Of a stretch of DNA of 11,604 nt, positions 5,136-10,283 are shown one piece after another. The notes below the pieces were generated by a model. That model was not told the origin of the DNA. It saw only the letters and a list, made by a program, of their open reading frames with translations, and searched no databases. Positions within the stretch are counted from its first letter, which is position 1. The number at the start of each line of letters is the position of its first letter. A program made the position numbers and the translations under genes. The stretch is from Desulfovibrio sp. (lineage in GTDB: Bacteria; Desulfobacterota; Desulfovibrionia; Desulfovibrionales; Desulfovibrionaceae): contig JAISNZ010000029.1 in the NCBI GenBank assembly GCA_031275955.1, forward strand, positions 1 to 11,604, given 5' to 3'.

Positions 5136-7654
5136 TGGCCCGCGCCCTTTTCCCGGACCAGGGCGCGGCCGGCGCGGACAGAGGCGGGGAAGAGGCGGGC
5201 CCGCGCCCGGAGGGCCTGGCGCGGGAACGGCATACCGTGCGGGGGCAGGTGCAGGGGGTGGGGTTTCGGCCCTTTGTCTTTGCCCTGGCCCAACGGCTTG
5301 GCTTGAGCGGCTTTGTCCAGAACACTCCGGAAGGGGTTCTGGCGGAAGTGCAGGGGCCGCCGGATGCCCTCGCGGCCTTCAGCGCGGGTCTGGATCGGAA
5401 CCGGCCGCCCCGCTCCCGGGTCACGGCCCGCCGGGAAGAACGCATTCCCCCGCGCCCGGAGGAAAAGGGCTTTTCCATCGCCCGCACAACGCGCGGTTCC
5501 GGGCATACGCTTCTGGTCAGCCCGGATATCGCCCTGTGCGCCGACTGCCGGGCCGAGATCCGCGATCCGGCCAACCGGCGCCGGGGATATGCCTTCACCA
5601 ACTGCACCAACTGCGGACCCCGCTACACCGTCACCCGGTCCATGCCCTATGATCGCTCCTCCACCAGCATGGCCTGCTTTCCCCTTTGCCCGGAGTGCCG
5701 TCGGGAATACGAAGACCCGCGCGACCGGCGCTTTCACGCCCAGCCCAATGCCTGCCCCGCCTGCGGGCCAAGGCTCTGGTTCACGCGCGGGGGGGAGGCG
5801 GAGACTTGCGGCGCCCCCGAAGGGGCGGCCGCCATCCGGGCGGCCGCCGGGCTGATCCGGGAAGGAGGCATTCTGGCCCTCAAAGGGCTAGGGGGATTCC
5901 ACCTGGCCTGCGCGGCCGATCAGGGGGAGGCCGTCGCCCGCCTGCGCCGGCGCAAAAACCGGCCGCACAAGCCCTTCGCCCTTATGCTCCCGGATCTGGC
6001 GGCCGCCCGCCGCATCGCCCGCCTGGGACCGGCGGAGATCGCCCTGCTCACGGGAGCCGAACAGCCCATCGTCCTCTGCCCGCTGCGGGAGAATCCCCCC
6101 CTTGCCGCCGGCGTGGCCCCGGACCTTTCCCTGGCGGGCCTGATCCTGGCCTACACCCCCCTGCACCAGATCCTCCTGGACGCATACGCGGATCTGGGCG
6201 CGGACCCGCCCGCGCTGGTCATGACCTCGGGCAACAGGGAAGGGGAGCCCATCTGCCTCGGCAACCGCGAGGCCCTGACCGTCCTTCGGGACATGGCGGA
6301 CGCCTTTCTTCTCCATACCCGCGACATCCTGGTCCGGGTGGACGATTCCGTGGTCTGCCCGTTGCCGGACGGAACAGCCTTATTCTTCCGCCGCGCCAGA
6401 GGCTATGTTCCCCGGCCGCTTGCGCTTTCCGACAGCTTTTCCGTAAACCATCAACACTTTTCCGATAATGAATCGGTTATTTTCCCCTCCCGGCAAGGCG
6501 CCCTTCGCGCCTTTCCGGCTGTCCTTGGCCTCGGCGCGGACCTGAAAAACACCATCTGTCTCACCAGGGGGACGGACGCCTTTGTCAGCCAGCACATCGG
6601 CGACCTGTCCAATCCGGAGACAGCGGCCTTCCAGCGCGAGGCCATCGCCCATCTTGCCGGTCTCCTCCACGTCCGGCCCGAGGCGGTGGTGCGCGATCTG
6701 CACCCGGATTTTTCCAGCAGCCGCCAGGCCGAGGAAACGGGACTGCCGGTACTCCGGCTGCAGCACCACTACGCCCATGCCCATGCCCTCCTGGCCGAAC
6801 ATCGCCCCCCGGCCGGGGGGCAGGCCGACGCCCCGGCTCTGGTGCTGACTCTGGATGGAACGGGCCTGGGCGAAGACGGCCACATCTGGGGGGGGGAGAT
6901 CCTTTTCCTGCGTCCGGCCTGTCCCGGAAAGGAGCCGGAACATCAGCGCCTGGCCCATCTGGCCCCTCTGCCGCTGCCCGGCGGCGACGCGGCCGCGCGC
7001 GAGCCCTGGCGTCTGGCCCACGGCCTGCTGACAGACCTGAATCTTGCCGCCGACGATCCCCTCCTGCCCTGGTTGCCGGAACAGGCCAAGGCGGCCGCCC
7101 TCCTGTCCGCCATGATCCGCTCCGGTCTGAATACCCCCCGCGCGACCAGCTGCGGCCGCCTTTTCGACGCCACAGCCGCCCTCCTGGGACTGTGCCTCGT
7201 CAGCACATACGAGGGCCAGGCCGCAACCCTTCTGGAAGAAGCGCAGGCCGGCTTCCCCTCTCCCGCCGAGCGGCCCTATCCCTGCCCCTGGACAGCCCCC
7301 GCTCCGGGCGCGGCCTGCTGGCAGCTGGACAGCCATACCCTTTTCCGGGCCGTCTGGGAGGACCGGCGCCGCGGCCTGCCCGCGGCCCTCCTCTCCCGCC
7401 GTTTTCACCTCGGTCTTGCCGCCGGCTTTGTCGATCTGGCGGCCCGCCTGGGAGCCGGATTCGGCGTGAAGCGCATCGGCCTGACCGGCGGCTGCCTGCA
7501 GAACCGAACCCTGGCCCGGCTCCTGGCGCAAGGCCTGGAAAACAGGGGATTCACCCCCCTGCTGCCCAGGGCATACCCGCCCCATGACGGAAGCATCTCC
7601 CTGGGCCAGGCGGTCTGGGGCCGGCTGACCCTCCTGGCCCGTTCCGCCGGCTGA
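5135..7654 (+). CDS. hypF: Carbamoyltransferase HypF, [NiFe]-hydrogenase maturation
   Basis: 839 residues, longer than the usual 750-770. HypF turns carbamoyl phosphate and ATP into a carbamoyl adenylate and passes the group to the C-terminal cysteine of HypE, the source of the CN ligands of [NiFe] hydrogenase. Domains in order: acylphosphatase (about 32-120; QGVGFRPF with Arg45, and Asn63); double zinc finger with exact spacing (Cys135/138, 157/160, 185/188, 207/210); YrdC-like domain (about 230-425; KGLGGFHLAC, KNRPHKPFA, MTSGNREGEP); Kae1-like domain (about 462-835; HHYAHAHALLAEH, LDGTGLGEDG, GGCLQNR, HDGSISLGQAVWG). About 30 extra residues precede the acylphosphatase domain, and the linker 432-460 is AT-rich and unlike its surroundings. 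The ATG overlaps the aminopeptidase stop by one base, which suggests coupled translation. No other hyp gene is in view. Confidence 0.96.
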   Translation: MARALFPDQGAAGADRGGEEAGPRPEGLARERHTVRGQVQGVGFRPFVFALAQRLGLSGFVQNTPEGVLAEVQGPPDALAAFSAGLDRNRPPRSRVTARREERIPPRPEEKGFSIARTTRGSGHTLLVSPDIALCADCRAEIRDPANRRRGYAFTNCTNCGPRYTVTRSMPYDRSSTSMACFPLCPECRREYEDPRDRRFHAQPNACPACGPRLWFTRGGEAETCGAPEGAAAIRAAAGLIREGGILALKGLGGFHLACAADQGEAVARLRRRKNRPHKPFALMLPDLAAARRIARLGPAEIALLTGAEQPIVLCPLRENPPLAAGVAPDLSLAGLILAYTPLHQILLDAYADLGADPPALVMTSGNREGEPICLGNREALTVLRDMADAFLLHTRDILVRVDDSVVCPLPDGTALFFRRARGYVPRPLALSDSFSVNHQHFSDNESVIFPSRQGALRAFPAVLGLGADLKNTICLTRGTDAFVSQHIGDLSNPETAAFQREAIAHLAGLLHVRPEAVVRDLHPDFSSSRQAEETGLPVLRLQHHYAHAHALLAEHRPPAGGQADAPALVLTLDGTGLGEDGHIWGGEILFLRPACPGKEPEHQRLAHLAPLPLPGGDAAAREPWRLAHGLLTDLNLAADDPLLPWLPEQAKAAALLSAMIRSGLNTPRATSCGRLFDATAALLGLCLVSTYEGQAATLLEEAQAGFPSPAERPYPCPWTAPAPGAACWQLDSHTLFRAVWEDRRRGLPAALLSRRFHLGLAAGFVDLAARLGAGFGVKRIGLTGGCLQNRTLARLLAQGLENRGFTPLLPRAYPPHDGSISLGQAVWGRLTLLARSAG

Positions 7655-7741
7655 ACCGGCTCCGGGCCTGTCAGGGAAAGGTTGGTTCCGAATGCATCGG
7701 AAGGTATGTTGCATGTATAGAAAAAGCGCTGGTAGTTCACC
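7655..7741. other. Convergent gap between hypF and doc
   Basis: The tails of hypF (+) and doc (-) meet here. Two modest inverted repeats are visible: GCCGG/CCGGC across the hypF stop codon, and a 6-bp TTCCGA/TCGGAA stem at 7686-7702 with loop ATGCA. The second may serve as a weak two-way terminator, but neither is followed directly by a T-run. GC falls here towards the toxin-antitoxin pair. Confidence 0.35.
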
Positions 7742-8116
7742 CTAACTGTGGTCTATGATCCAGAGCAAGACTTCTTTGTCCGTCATACTTCCATTAGCCA
7801 TAGAAAGACCAAGAGCAACCAATTCAGCGTCGGCACACGAAAGTTCAATGTGATTGAGTTCCAGAAAACTCAGCATTGCCAAAATGCCGATTCGTTTGTT
7901 CCCATCATTGAAAGGATGATTTTGTACAAGCCCAAATGCCAGCCTGGCAGCTTGCGCTTCAACAGACGAGTACGCGTTTTGTCCTCCCCATGAGGCGAAA
8001 GGAGCTGCCACGGCTGACTCAAGCAGCTTTCTGTCACGCAAGCCTGGGAGTCCCCCGGTTTCCTTGATAAGCTCATCGTGCAGCATGATTATCTGCTTCG
8101 CGTGCAGACGAATCAT
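7742..8116 (-). CDS. doc: Death-on-curing (Doc) family toxin
   Basis: 124 residues, the size of Doc toxins. The Fic-fold signature HPFNDGNKRIG (67-77) matches HxFx(D/N)(A/G)NKR, with His67, Phe69, Asp71, Asn73, Lys74 and Arg75. Upstream, GLRDRKLLESAVAAP (25-39) is the N-terminal block typical of chromosomal Doc proteins. Phage P1 Doc phosphorylates EF-Tu and stops translation; the same action is inferred here. The gene overlaps the antitoxin stop by four bases (ATGA, 8113-8116), the usual arrangement, and lies second in the operon. GC is clearly below that of the flanking genes, which suggests horizontal gain. The key residues are intact, so the toxin is probably active. Confidence 0.93.
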   Translation of the reverse strand: MIRLHAKQIIMLHDELIKETGGLPGLRDRKLLESAVAAPFASWGGQNAYSSVEAQAARLAFGLVQNHPFNDGNKRIGILAMLSFLELNHIELSCADAELVALGLSMANGSMTDKEVLLWIIDHS

Positions 8117-8355
8117 TTCGCCAAGTCCTCAAAAGCCTTCGCGTAACGTTTCAGTATCTTCTTTCCGACAGACAGAACATCGGCATCGACGGCAGGCGAA
8201 TCATCCTGGAACTGGCTGTATTCCAGAAGCACATAGCGGGGCACATTGTTTTTCAGAATCACGGCGACCCCGTTTTCCGAAGCGAGCCGCGCCACTCTTG
8301 AAAAATTTTGATTGGCCTCCGATATGGAAACCATGCTGTTGGTATTGATCATCAT
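8113..8355 (-). CDS. phd: Phd-like antitoxin of the Phd/Doc pair
   Basis: 80 residues. The N-terminus MVSISEANQNFSRVARLA (8-25) is the Phd/YefM fold: a short strand, then the SEA-NF helix that binds DNA as a dimer. AVILKNNVPRYVLLEYSQF (31-49) supplies the following strands. The C-terminal basic helix (about 60-80) is where Phd proteins grip and neutralise Doc. The start at 8355 is chosen over the longer frame from 8385 because an AGGAGGG site (8369-8363 on the minus strand) lies seven bases upstream; a second ATG follows directly at 8352. The gene precedes and overlaps doc. Autorepression is likely, given the palindrome in its promoter (8391-8410). Confidence 0.9.
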   Translation of the reverse strand: MMINTNSMVSISEANQNFSRVARLASENGVAVILKNNVPRYVLLEYSQFQDDSPAVDADVLSVGKKILKRYAKAFEDLAK

Positions 8356-8387
8356 CAAAATACCCTCCTGTCTGTATCGGCGCATTA

Positions 8388-8417
8388 ACTTTAGGATGAA
8401 TTCAGCCTAATTGTCAA
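8388..8417 (-). promoter_or_regulatory. phd-doc promoter
   Basis: On the minus strand TTGACA (8417-8412) is an exact -35 box. After an 18-bp spacer comes TAAAGT (8393-8388), matching four of six -10 bases. The start of transcription would fall about 25 bases before the phd ATG, leaving room for its SD site. The 20-bp palindrome 8391-8410 fills the spacer. Confidence 0.6.
8391..8410. promoter_or_regulatory. 20-bp palindromic operator, probably for Phd
   Basis: The outer arms TTAGG and CCTAA and the inner palindrome TGAATTCA are symmetric about one centre; only the two bases between them break the symmetry. It lies between the -35 and -10 boxes, where a bound repressor would block polymerase. 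Phd proteins repress their own operons by binding palindromes of this size, so this is the likely site. Confidence 0.65.
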
Positions 8418-8425
8418 GGTAAGCC

Positions 8426-8455
8426 CTGACCAGAATCCACCACCCTTTTGGTCAG
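8426..8455. repeat. 10-bp stem hairpin upstream of the phd promoter
   Basis: Arms 8426-8435 and 8446-8455 pair over ten positions with one G-T pair, around a ten-base loop TCCACCACCC. It starts nine bases beyond the phd -35 box. No T-run follows on either strand. It could be an element boundary or a regulator site. Confidence 0.5.
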
Positions 8456-8548
8456 CGGGAGGGAAACCGGCCTAATTCCATTTCCTAATACATTAAAGCA
8501 CTATAACGCGTTGATATAAAATCGTTTTGCTGGAGAAAATATTTTGAG

Positions 8549-8569
8549 ATACCCAAGAAAATACCCAAG
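8549..8569. repeat. Direct repeat ATACCCAAG with a 12-bp period
   Basis: ATACCCAAG occurs at 8549-8557 and 8561-8569, exactly 12 bp apart, in an AT-rich stretch. Short tandem boxes of this kind resemble the arm-type sites that tyrosine integrases bind near attachment sites of islands and phages. No integrase is present, so this reading is an inference. Confidence 0.45.
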
Positions 8570-8647
8570 CATCAAGCCCCTGAAAAAGTTGAAGCGCTAT
8601 CTTCCGTTATTTTTCGGCTCATAGCCGGGCCTGGATGAAAAACGGCC

Positions 8648-8684
8648 CAAGCTGTTTCATCACGAAGAATACAGCTTGATTTTT
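8648..8684 (+). terminator. Rho-independent terminator
   Basis: Perfect 8-bp arms CAAGCTGT (8648-8655) and ACAGCTTG (8671-8678) are followed by ATTTTT (8679-8684). The 15-base loop can form a further small TTC/GAA stem. It terminates plus-strand transcription, yet no gene lies upstream on that strand in this region; the nearest, hypF, ends a kilobase away. Confidence 0.7.
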
Positions 8685-8709
8685 ATGTACGGGAAAAGTA
8701 TGGCTTGAC

Positions 8710-8781
8710 TGTCCCGCAAGGGACAAAAACAGAGCCTCCTCTCCGAGAGTCCGCAAGGACGGCGTCGGGAGTAAAGGAGGC
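8710..8781 (+). ncRNA. Candidate structured RNA: two GCAA-capped hairpins, the second hiding an SD site
   Basis: Hairpin A (8710-8725) has a perfect 6-bp stem TGTCCC/GGGACA closed by GCAA. Hairpin B is nested: outer stem GCCTCC/GGAGGC (8734-8739 with 8776-8781), middle stem 8741-8746 with 8765-8771 (one bulged G), and apex GTCC-GCAA-GGAC (8749-8760). GCAA is a GNRA tetraloop, and both apices share the same core. The 3' arm of the outer stem is the strong SD sequence AAGGAGG (8774-8780), so the fold would block ribosome entry. I do not recognise a known riboswitch class. The pairings are exact; transcription and function are inferred. Confidence 0.4.
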
Positions 8782-8786
8782 GTATC

Positions 8787-8894
8787 GTCAGAAACAGACG
8801 GGCGAAACGCTTGTTCCGGCTGGCGGTAAAAGCGGCCCTGTGGGGCGCTCTTACTCGTCTGGTCGGCAGGCTCATTGATAAGTTCATGAGCTGA
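8787..8894 (+). other. 35-codon basic amphipathic frame after a strong SD, without a normal start codon
   Basis: Six bases after AAGGAGG (8774-8780) an open frame begins with GTC (8787) and runs to TGA 8892-8894. After the first codon it has ten Arg/Lys and one Asp in 34 residues, with leucines, valines and a tryptophan spaced as in an amphipathic helix (RRAKRLFRLAVKAALWGAL near the front, GRLIDKFMS at the end). No ATG or GTG lies at the right distance; TTG at 8811 has no SD site. It may be a small membrane-active peptide, a gene that has lost its start codon, or chance. The frame is interrupted upstream by TAA at 8772. Confidence 0.3.
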
Positions 8895-8908
8895 GGCTGT
8901 CCCGATGG

Positions 8909-8955
8909 AAAAAAGCGGCCCCCAACAGCGCCTATAACCGTTGGGGTGTCGGCCG
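8909..8955 (-). terminator. Probable minus-strand intrinsic terminator
   Basis: The perfect 7-bp arms 8920-8926 (CCCCAAC) and 8940-8946 (GTTGGGG) are extended by CGGC/GCCG (8916-8919 with 8952-8955) across a five-base bulge. On the minus strand the stem is followed by TTTTTT (8914-8909). It would stop transcription coming from the right, for example read-through from trmH, before it reaches phd-doc. Confidence 0.5.
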
Positions 8956-8960
8956 GCACC

Positions 8961-8989
8961 TTGTCCGCCCGGGAAATTCCTGCTAGAGT
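8961..8989 (+). promoter_or_regulatory. Sigma-70-type promoter for the small membrane protein gene
   Basis: TTGTCC (8961-8966), a 17-bp spacer, then TAGAGT (8984-8989), preceded by TG at 8981-8982, which gives an extended -10 box. Each hexamer matches four of six consensus bases. Transcription would start near 8996, leaving a leader of about 90 bases before the ATG at 9087. Confidence 0.5.
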
Positions 8990-9086
8990 CCGTCCAGTCT
9001 CACGCTCGCCGGGAAAGGCGCGACGCCCTCCCGGGCGGGACCGGAAAACGGAAGTACGTTTTCGAAAGCATGATCAAGGAGAGACC

Positions 9087-9347
9087 ATGAACAGCATTTA
9101 TTGGAAGTACGGTCTGATCCTGGGCGCGGGCATCGCCCTTGGCGCCGCGGGCGCCCTTCTCCTCTCCAGAAACCCCGCCGTGGTCAAAAAGACCCTGACC
9201 GCCGCGCTCAGCCGAGGCATTGACCTCAAGGACAAGGCGGCCACCCTGCTGGAAACGGCCAGGGAAAACGCGGAAGACCTCGCGGCGGAAGCCCGCCAGG
9301 CCAGCGAGCAGCGCAAGTCCCGCCAGGAAACGGACCCGGCCGGGTAA
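9087..9347 (+). CDS. Small one-pass membrane protein with charged helical tail
   Basis: 86 residues. After MNSIYWKYG comes one hydrophobic segment rich in Gly and Ala (about 10-28, LILGAGIALGAAGALLL), then a long charged, alanine-rich helix (about 32-80) with alternating Lys/Arg and Glu/Asp that could form a coiled coil. This layout is shared by YtxH-like and similar small envelope proteins, and the start resembles small proteins found beside metal-transporting P-type ATPases; no such ATPase is in view, so I draw no functional conclusion. The start at 9087 is chosen for the AAGGAGAG site (9077-9084) just upstream; a longer in-frame ORF from 8946 has no SD site and no hydrophobic start. A promoter stands at 8961-8989. 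It converges on trmH. Real gene: likely. Function: unknown. Confidence 0.75.
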   Translation: MNSIYWKYGLILGAGIALGAAGALLLSRNPAVVKKTLTAALSRGIDLKDKAATLLETARENAEDLAAEARQASEQRKSRQETDPAG

Positions 9348-9422
9348 GCCCTTCCAGGCCGCGCATCCCCCCGGAAACTCCCCCTGTCTGCTTACTGATT
9401 TCCGCAGAAAAGCGGTAAACAC

Positions 9423-9453
9423 CGGCCGTAAGGCCGTTGCGCCGCAAAGCGGC
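9423..9453. terminator. Two adjacent hairpins between convergent genes
   Basis: CGGCC-GTAA-GGCCG (9423-9436, 5 bp) and GCCGC-AAA-GCGGC (9441-9453, 5 bp) lie side by side in the gap where the small membrane protein gene and trmH meet. Neither is followed by a clear T-run, so a shared terminator role is plausible but unproven. Confidence 0.35.
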
Positions 9454-9482
9454 CTGAGTCAGCCGAAAACCGTGCGACCGCC

Positions 9483-10082
9483 CTACCGCCTGATCCAGAG
9501 CGCATAGAGCCGTTCCAGCTCCTGCGGATCGAAAGAAGGTCCGGCGTACAGACCGGCTTCCCTGCGCTGGCGCGAGGCTTCCGCCAGCAGGACGGCGGCG
9601 GCCACGGACACGTTCAGGCTCCGGATCATCCCGTACATGGGAATCACCACTTCCCCGTCCGCCAGGGTAGCCAGGGCCGGTTCCACGCCCCTGTGCTCAT
9701 TGCCCAGGATGAAGGCAGTGGGCAGGGTCAGGTCACAGCCGTCAAAGGGTTTTGCCCCGGGCGAGCAGCCGGCGGCAAGAACGCGAAAGCCCTCCTGCCG
9801 CAGATCCCGCAGGAGGCTCCCGGCATCGGCATGGCGCACGCTTTCCACCCACTTTCTGCCCGAGGCCGAACTTCTGGCTCCAAGCGCGGGGAAAGCGGTA
9901 TCCGTGTAGTGCAGATGCACCCTGGCCACGCCGAAGGCGTCGCAACTGCGGTAGATGGCGGAAACATTGTGCGGATCGTGAATATTGGACAGGACCAGGG
10001 TCAAATCCTTCTGTCTGTGCGCAAGAACCTGGCGAATCCTGATCTGGCGGCTCAAGGTGCGTTTTTTGGTCTCGTCTGTCAC
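9483..10082 (-). CDS. trmH: TrmH family tRNA (guanosine-2'-O)-methyltransferase
   Basis: 199 residues, SPOUT superfamily. It transfers methyl from S-adenosylmethionine to the ribose 2'-OH, in TrmH of G18 in the tRNA D-loop. The three SpoU motifs are plain: motif 1 SNIHDPHNVSAIYRSCDAFG (32-51) with Asn39 and the catalytic-type Arg45; motif 2 FILGNEHRGV (124-133); motif 3 IPMYGMIRSLNVSVAAAVLL (147-166), which forms the trefoil knot and cofactor pocket. The spacing and the RQRREAGLY ending (171-179) resemble E. coli TrmH more than RlmB or TrmL. The frame is open far upstream, but that part is only the mirror of the transporter gene. The start is taken as GTG at 10082, with AGGA seven bases upstream and a sensible MTDETKKRTLSRQ N-terminus. 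It diverges from the transporter gene. The tRNA position modified is inferred by similarity. Confidence 0.9.
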   Translation of the reverse strand: MTDETKKRTLSRQIRIRQVLAHRQKDLTLVLSNIHDPHNVSAIYRSCDAFGVARVHLHYTDTAFPALGARSSASGRKWVESVRHADAGSLLRDLRQEGFRVLAAGCSPGAKPFDGCDLTLPTAFILGNEHRGVEPALATLADGEVVIPMYGMIRSLNVSVAAAVLLAEASRQRREAGLYAGPSFDPQELERLYALWIRR

Positions 10083-10165
10083 GGCCTTGTCCTGAAAAAG
10101 CCTTGCGGCCGGGAAGCCGCCCGGATTAGCCCATATCCCAGTTCCGCGAAGGGAGCAACCCCCGC

Positions 10166-10194
10166 TTGTAGAGAAAGGGAAAACCGGGTATGTT
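10166..10194 (+). promoter_or_regulatory. Possible promoter for the transporter gene
   Basis: TTGTAG (10166-10171), a 17-bp spacer and TATGTT (10189-10194) lie in the 201-bp gap between divergent trmH and the transporter. The -10 box matches four of six bases and the -35 only three, so this is a weak call supported mainly by position and spacing. Confidence 0.33.
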
Positions 10195-10283
10195 CCCTGG
10201 CGGCCCTGCCGTGCGCGCGGCGCGTGCGCCCCCCCGCGATACGGTCCCGGATCCGGCTCTGTTGCGCCAAGAGGAGGTTCTTG

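Larger units (their letters stand above)
8418..8960. other. Gene-poor structured region upstream of phd
   Basis: About 540 bases with no gene I can support. The left part (8465-8620) is AT-rich; the right part (8700-8960) is GC-rich with stable stems. It holds a hairpin, a short direct repeat, one terminator per strand, two GCAA-capped hairpins and a basic 35-codon frame (each listed separately). Its difference from both flanks suggests the remains or edge of a mobile element, or an RNA-coding locus. Confidence 0.5.

Noticed and set aside
7680..7705. tRNA T-arm-like sequence after hypF
   Set aside because: No acceptor stem, D-arm or anticodon arm can be formed around it; it is only a short inverted repeat.
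8113..8385. Longer antitoxin start at 8385
   Set aside because: The ATG at 8355 has a strong SD seven bases away, and the longer version would begin upstream of that site, close to the -10 box.
8625..8708. Plus-strand frame reading PGLDEKRPKLFHH and onward
   Set aside because: It looked protein-like, but it has no start codon, is bounded by TAG and TGA, and coincides with the 8648-8684 terminator.
8660..8959. 99-codon minus-strand frame in the structured region
   Set aside because: It runs through a strong minus-strand terminator and the hairpins, has no SD site, and its composition is not protein-like.
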